Source of the DNA: Candidatus Hydrogenedentota bacterium
GTDB taxonomy: Bacteria; Hydrogenedentota; Hydrogenedentia; Hydrogenedentales; SLHB01
NCBI GenBank assembly: GCA_003557825.1
Contig: PWNM01000180.1
Coordinates: 1-10,556 of the forward strand
Reading direction: 5' to 3'
DNA: 10,556 nucleotides
This document shows, in pieces, positions 6,551 through 10,556 of the stretch; the stretch's first letter is position 1, and every line of letters starts with the position of its first letter. Below the pieces are notes generated by a model that was given only the letters and a program-made list of their open reading frames with translations, was not told the origin of the DNA and ran no database searches. A program made the translations under genes and the position numbers.

Positions 6551-7621
6551 TCATGCGCAGGAGGATTTTTCGAGGCGCTTGATGAGTCCGGCAATGGAAA
6601 CCGAGGCACCGCAAGTGACGGAATCACCTGCACCGTAGTAAATAAACAGGGAATCCCCGAGGCGAATATGTCCATTTGAGAATACCACGTTCTTTAGGAA
6701 TCCGTCTGTTTCGTAGGTTTTTTCCGGTTCAAATAAAGGCTCGTTCGTTCGCGCGAGAACCACCTCGGGATTACTCGCATCAAGCATGATAGCTCCCAGT
6801 CGGTAATGATTTGTTTCATCCGCTCCATGGTAAAGGACCAGCCAACCCTCATCGGTTAGAATGGGCGGACCATTCGCTCCGATTCGACTGCTGTCCCAAT
6901 TACCGGGACGCACGCGTGCGATACAGCGGTGATTACCCCAGTGCCGAAGGTCCGGTGATCGTGAAAGCCAAATGTCATGTCCGCCGACAATGACTCCACT
7001 CGGGCGGTTCAAGGCGCAGAACATCTCATCCAACTTTCCGGGAAATATCGCACAGTCCTTGTTGGGGATGGTAAAAATAAGATCCAAGTGCCCGAACGTC
7101 CGCCAATCCGACGTCAGGCGCGCACCGATACCATAGCCACAAGCACTGACCGCTGTGTACGTGATCATAAACCTCCCGTCCTCCAATTGCGTTACGCGGG
7201 CGTCTTCGATGCCATAGGATTCCCGCGGCCCAATACCTCGAAGAATCTCCGCGTCCGCCTGCCCGAATTTCCGGCCATCATCGCTGACGAAGAGTCGAAG
7301 ATGAGAAATACTGGAGATGTATCCCACGCCCTTGTATCTGAACTCCCTCGGATCGCTGACATCCAGGTCAGGATCCTGGGCTTCGACTTCAAGAATCGTG
7401 TAATGCCCATCGACAATTGCGGGAAACCGAACCTTGCCCGGCTTCTGCAGCGGACATTCAGCAACTCTTACAAGCAGGAAGATCCTATCATCAAGTATGA
7501 ATGCCCCTGGATTGAACACTCCGACGACCTTGTGATCGGGCCGACTCGGCATGACATCACCGGGGGAAATCAACGGGTTTTCAGCAAATCTGGAGACTAA
7601 AATCCCGTCGCTGTCAGACAT
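6551..7621 (-). CDS. GH130 family beta-mannoside phosphorylase (or hydrolase)
   Basis: A cytoplasmic five-bladed beta-propeller enzyme of the GH130 type, which mostly phosphorolyses beta-mannosidic bonds to release mannose 1-phosphate. Motifs, numbered from the upstream ATG at 7648 (365 residues): NPGAF at 46-50, LLVRV at 58-62, YGIEDARV at 145-152 with D149 as the expected catalytic acid, NKDCAIFP at 196-203, GPP at 260-262, WLVLYHG at 269-275 and YYGAGD at 337-342. K197 and R61 could be among the basic residues that bind phosphate in true phosphorylases, but I cannot align them with certainty, so a hydrolase of the same family is possible. I chose the ATG at 7621 because GAAGG stands five bases before it and family similarity begins after it; the ATG at 7648 overlaps the permease stop (ATGA) and is the alternative by coupling. 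Last gene of the transporter operon, which suggests its substrate is what the transporter brings in. Confidence 0.9.
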   Translation of the reverse strand: MSDSDGILVSRFAENPLISPGDVMPSRPDHKVVGVFNPGAFILDDRIFLLVRVAECPLQKPGKVRFPAIVDGHYTILEVEAQDPDLDVSDPREFRYKGVGYISSISHLRLFVSDDGRKFGQADAEILRGIGPRESYGIEDARVTQLEDGRFMITYTAVSACGYGIGARLTSDWRTFGHLDLIFTIPNKDCAIFPGKLDEMFCALNRPSGVIVGGHDIWLSRSPDLRHWGNHRCIARVRPGNWDSSRIGANGPPILTDEGWLVLYHGADETNHYRLGAIMLDASNPEVVLARTNEPLFEPEKTYETDGFLKNVVFSNGHIRLGDSLFIYYGAGDSVTCGASVSIAGLIKRLEKSSCA

Positions 7622-7644
7622 GTTCGCCTTCGCTCGTTGTCTCA

Positions 7645-8505
7645 TCATCCTTTGACTCCGCCTTGTGAAAGTCCCTCAATGAAATACCGTTGAGTGAACA
7701 TGAAGAGAACCACTACCGGCAGAACTATAAAACTGGAGGCAGCCATGATGAGATGCATGGGCGTGCCCCCCGCGTGTCCCACCGTCGCCATAAACTCCAA
7801 CAGGCCCAGCGGGAGTGTGAATTTCTCGCTGTCGTGCAGGTAAACCAGCGGGCCGAACAAGTCATTCCATGAACCAAGGAATGTAAAGATCGCAACCACA
7901 ATCAACGCGGGTCTTGATAGTGGCAAGAATACGGACCAGATGATGCGCAGCTCTCCGGCACCGTCAATACGGGCAGCTTCAATGTAGTCGCGCGGAATCG
8001 TCTTGAAGAACTGTCGCAGGAGAAAGATCGCAAACACATTCAACCCCAACCAACTGGGAACCACCAATGGCAAATAGGTGTCCACCCATCCCATTGCGGC
8101 GAACAGCTTGAAAAGCGGGACAACTGTCACCTGTGAAGGAAGCATCAGCGCGGAGAGCAGAAGCAAGAACACAGCATTGGCCCACCGCACCCGGTAGGCA
8201 ACAAAGGCGTAGGCGGCGAGGACACAACTGACCAGAGTACCCGCCACCTGCAACAAAGCCACCAGAAGCGAATTCAGAAAATACCGGGAGAAGCGGAACT
8301 CGCTGAGAACCACAACGAAGTTCTCCCACCTCGGTCTCTCGGGAAACAGGACAATCGGATCTGCCATCACTTCCTGGAAGCTCTTCAACGCCGTAAGTAT
8401 CATCCAGAACAAGGGTACCAGCATTAGGATGGCACCAACAATCAGGGCCAGGGAGTAAATCATCCCCGGCAGACCGCGCTTACTTAATTTTCGTAATGAA
8501 CCCAT
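7645..8505 (-). CDS. Sugar ABC transporter permease, MalG-type
   Basis: An integral membrane subunit of a CUT1-type carbohydrate importer, full length at 286 residues from the ATG at 8505. About six membrane segments can be traced, starting with ALIVGAILMLVPLFWMILTAL. The cytoplasmic EAA loop, EAARIDGAGELRIIWSVFLP, which docks on the ATPase, begins at about residue 176, and SWNDLFGPL and the family-typical end GLSQGGVKG follow. An upstream ATG at 8565 is in frame, but it would extend far into the preceding permease gene; starting at 8505 gives a 22-base overlap with that gene and the usual short basic N-terminus (MGSLRKLSKRG). Translation is therefore probably coupled. It is partner of the MalF-like permease just upstream, and its stop overlaps the alternative GH130 start. 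No ATPase gene is present in the window. Confidence 0.95.
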   Translation of the reverse strand: MGSLRKLSKRGLPGMIYSLALIVGAILMLVPLFWMILTALKSFQEVMADPIVLFPERPRWENFVVVLSEFRFSRYFLNSLLVALLQVAGTLVSCVLAAYAFVAYRVRWANAVFLLLLSALMLPSQVTVVPLFKLFAAMGWVDTYLPLVVPSWLGLNVFAIFLLRQFFKTIPRDYIEAARIDGAGELRIIWSVFLPLSRPALIVVAIFTFLGSWNDLFGPLVYLHDSEKFTLPLGLLEFMATVGHAGGTPMHLIMAASSFIVLPVVVLFMFTQRYFIEGLSQGGVKG

Positions 8506-9395
8506 CGTTTCGCGGCATAGAAATTGAACAAGGTTATCGCGAGAATTGCGGCAAAGAGCATCCATGCCATCGCGGATGCCAAACCGAAATGGAAGTACGT
8601 GAAGGCCTTTTGATAGAGATTCAGGACATAAAAAAGCGTCGCACGAGCGGGTCCGCCAGGCACCTGACCGGAGGCCGCACCAAACATGAAGGCCTGGTCA
8701 AACACTTTCATTGCACCGATTGTGCCCATCACCAAGTTGAAGAATAAAACGGGCGATATCTGTGGCAATGTCACATGGCGGAACCGCTGCCACGCATTGG
8801 CACCATCAAGCATCGCCGCTTCATAGAGTTGCCGGGGAACGTCCTGCAGGCGCGCGAGGACGATCACCATGGCGCCCCCAAATCCCCATAGGCTCATGAT
8901 GATCATTGCGGGCAGTGCCCAATGCGGAGAATGCGTCCATGCCGGACCACGGATCCCGACAGATTCCAGCATATTGTTGAGCAATCCTCCCGTTGGTGAG
9001 AAAATCCAAACCCATATCACAGCAGAGGCGGCAGCCGGCAAGATCGTTGGTAGAAAGTAGATGGTCCGCAGCAATGCGCGCGACCGAACCGGTTGGTTCA
9101 GCAAAAGCGCCACGGCGGTCGAAATCAACAGCCCTCCGGGAACGGCAAAGACGGTATATACCACCGTCACCCTGACCGATGGCCAGAAAGCCGGATCATG
9201 GAGCACAAGATAGGAATAATTGTCGAAACCCAGCCATACGGGCGGGTCAATCACGTTATAAGTAGTGAAACTCCACCAAAGGCTGACTGCCATGGGCCCG
9301 GCTGTGAACCACAGGAAACCAATCAAACATGGCGTGACCAGCATCCAGAAATAGAACTGCTCCTGACTCCTCGAAGCGGTCATATGCAACTTCAT
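8484..9395 (-). CDS. Sugar ABC transporter permease, MalF-type
   Basis: The first permease of the CUT1-type importer, 303 residues from the ATG at 9395. Six membrane segments are apparent, starting with FYFWMLVTPCLIGFLWFTAG near residues 14-33. The EAA loop, YEAAMLDGANAWQRFRHVTLP, starts at about residue 191. The protein ends with a membrane segment followed by FNFYAAKRWVHYEN. The ATG at 9395 overlaps the stop of the binding-protein gene as ATGA, a classical coupled start; a longer in-frame start at 9446 would lie well inside that gene and is unlikely. It forms a heterodimer with the next gene product to make the membrane channel, fed by the upstream binding protein. The family is certain; sugar specificity is inferred only from the GH130 gene in the same operon. 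Confidence 0.95.
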   Translation of the reverse strand: MKLHMTASRSQEQFYFWMLVTPCLIGFLWFTAGPMAVSLWWSFTTYNVIDPPVWLGFDNYSYLVLHDPAFWPSVRVTVVYTVFAVPGGLLISTAVALLLNQPVRSRALLRTIYFLPTILPAAASAVIWVWIFSPTGGLLNNMLESVGIRGPAWTHSPHWALPAMIIMSLWGFGGAMVIVLARLQDVPRQLYEAAMLDGANAWQRFRHVTLPQISPVLFFNLVMGTIGAMKVFDQAFMFGAASGQVPGGPARATLFYVLNLYQKAFTYFHFGLASAMAWMLFAAILAITLFNFYAAKRWVHYEN

Positions 9396-10556
9396 CGCGA
9401 CAGCACCCGTATATAGGCATTGGCTGCAGCCGTTGCCCGCACGCAAGCTTCATCAGGCGAAAGCAGTCCCGCCGTCATTCGGTCGAACTCCGGCTGTATG
9501 ACATCGATGGCAATCTCAATGAAATTGGGCGAACGGGGGATGGATTCCGCAGTCTCTATAGCCATGTAGATGCAACGCCAGTTCCGCGGTGGAGGGTTGG
9601 GATTCTCCGGATCGGCAAACACGCTTTCAAGAACGGATTGTCTCGCGACCAGAAAGCCGTATTGTGCATTCAACTCCGCAGCCTCACTGGAGGCCAGGAA
9701 CTTCACCAACTGCCAACTCGCTTCCGCGACGTCAGTCGTGCGTGCGACACCATAGGCATCAATGGCCAGCTCCGCGCCCCGTGTGCCGGCGGGACCTGAC
9801 GGCAGCAGCTCAACGTCCCAATTCAAGTTTTCCAATTTGCCAAACAGCGAAGCCCACTCATTGGTGTGTCCACCCCAATGCATCGCATAGCGTCCACCCT
9901 CAAATCCGAGCGCGGGACCTCTTCCGGGGGCAGGAGCTATTCCCCCTTCAATCTTGCTCATGTAAAAGCGAATGGCCTCGAGGGATTCCGGAGAATCGAG
10001 CAGACACCTGGTGATTTCCTCATCAAAAAGACGGCCGCCGGCCTGACGAACCAAAGTCAGCCATTCGCCCCACCACCCTGTGACGATCGTACTTCCCCAA
10101 ACCGAGGCTCGCGCATCAGACGTCTCGCGAGTCAACCGACGGGCCGCATCAAAGTATTCATCCCACGTCCAAGTGGAATTCGGATACGGTTCGTTTGCCG
10201 CATCAAAAATATCTGTATTATAATAGAGCAAAGATACAGTGAACGAACGCGGCATCATCCACCATGAACCTTCATACTGACAGGCTTCCAGCAATCGCGG
10301 GGGAATATCTTCAAGATCGAGCGCCTCGCGGTCACGCTCCACAAAGGGAGTGAGGTCGAGAAGGAACGGCGCAAGGTAGGCGGCCCAGACATCACCCGCC
10401 ATGAACACATCCGGCTCAAGGCCCGCTGCCGCGAGAATTTTGAATTTTGTCTGGTATTGAGACGCGGGGACCCAGCGGGGAGCCACGCGAATTTCCGGAT
10501 GGAGTTCATGGAAACGGTCCAGCAAGCGCTCATAGTGCCGCCGATCAAGATCCATC
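9392..10556 (-). CDS. Sugar ABC transporter substrate-binding protein (N-terminus cut by window edge)
   Basis: An extracytoplasmic solute-binding protein, family 1 (MalE-like), that captures the sugar and delivers it to the two permeases. About 387 residues are visible. Landmarks: HYERLLDRFHELHPEIRV at the visible start, which is the usual second element of the family, then AAAGLEPDVFMAGD (about 42-55), LLYYNTDIFDAAN (109-121), STWTWDEYFDAARRLT (127-142), and near the C-terminus LVKFLASSEAAEL and YGFLVARQSVLES. The ATG at 10555 is not the real start: the signal peptide and first beta-strand are missing, so the gene continues past the right edge. Several Trp and Tyr residues (for example SWWM and GWWGEW) suit stacking on sugar rings. 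The stop overlaps the MalF start as ATGA. First visible gene of the operon; its promoter lies outside. Confidence 0.93.
   Translation of the reverse strand, partial: MDLDRRHYERLLDRFHELHPEIRVAPRWVPASQYQTKFKILAAAGLEPDVFMAGDVWAAYLAPFLLDLTPFVERDREALDLEDIPPRLLEACQYEGSWWMMPRSFTVSLLYYNTDIFDAANEPYPNSTWTWDEYFDAARRLTRETSDARASVWGSTIVTGWWGEWLTLVRQAGGRLFDEEITRCLLDSPESLEAIRFYMSKIEGGIAPAPGRGPALGFEGGRYAMHWGGHTNEWASLFGKLENLNWDVELLPSGPAGTRGAELAIDAYGVARTTDVAEASWQLVKFLASSEAAELNAQYGFLVARQSVLESVFADPENPNPPPRNWRCIYMAIETAESIPRSPNFIEIAIDVIQPEFDRMTAGLLSPDEACVRATAAANAYIRVLSR

Noticed and set aside
6977..7600. 207-codon plus-strand frame
   Set aside because: It is antisense to the GH130 gene, which has clear family motifs; nothing in the shadow frame is protein-like.
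8505..8565. Longer MalG start at 8565
   Set aside because: It would add 20 residues overlapping the MalF gene; the ATG at 8505 gives the usual basic N-terminus.
9395..9446. Longer MalF start at 9446
   Set aside because: It would lie inside the binding-protein gene; the ATGA overlap at 9395 is the usual coupled start.

Overview
The window looks like a glycan-use region from a Verrucomicrobiota-type bacterium (Opitutales-like is my best guess; a relative such as Kiritimatiellota or Lentisphaerota is possible). The reasons are the mix of a Cys-type sulfatase, an AXE1-type acetyl esterase, a GH130 mannoside phosphorylase-like enzyme, sugar ABC transporters without a local ATPase gene, and PEP-CTERM proteins that imply an exosortase elsewhere in the genome. 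No tRNA, rRNA, CRISPR array or complete mobile element is visible.

Left block (1-2520, all on the minus strand). In transcription order this holds the last quarter or so of a MalG-type permease (remnant), an intact sulfatase without signal peptide, a 320-base gap, and the first 109 codons of an AXE1-family acetyl esterase that runs off the left edge. The remnant ends 12 bases before the sulfatase, so the sulfatase was probably once the last gene of a transporter operon whose upstream part has been lost.

Middle (about 2500-3990). This gene-poor stretch looks like a graveyard. It contains the permease break point, a short plus-strand coding-like stretch (about 2667-2807), a 20-bp perfect palindrome in GC-rich structured DNA (3036-3112), the C-terminal end of a secreted Ca-binding-repeat protein (3178-3567, minus strand), and a second coding-like stretch broken by a stop and a probable frame change (about 3605-3887, plus strand).

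PEP-CTERM pair (3989-6538, plus strand). Two tandem paralogues of about 400 residues each have an N-terminal signal, a Gly/Thr/Ser-rich repeat region probably folding as a beta-helix, a shared module before the anchor, and a C-terminal PEP-transmembrane-Arg sorting signal. They are 45 bases apart and probably co-transcribed. A TATACT element with an overlapping inverted repeat lies upstream.

Right block (6551-10556, minus strand). This is a compact operon: substrate-binding protein (N-terminus cut by the window edge), MalF-like permease, MalG-like permease, GH130 enzyme. Neighbouring genes overlap or are coupled (ATGA overlap, 22-base overlap, ATGA overlap). Inferred job: import of a beta-mannoside-containing oligosaccharide and its phosphorolysis in the cytoplasm. 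A shared MsmX-type ATPase must come from elsewhere. The operon converges with the PEP-CTERM pair, 12 bases apart. Together with the cytoplasmic-looking sulfatase and esterase, the region suggests uptake of decorated (sulfated, acetylated) oligosaccharides followed by intracellular trimming.
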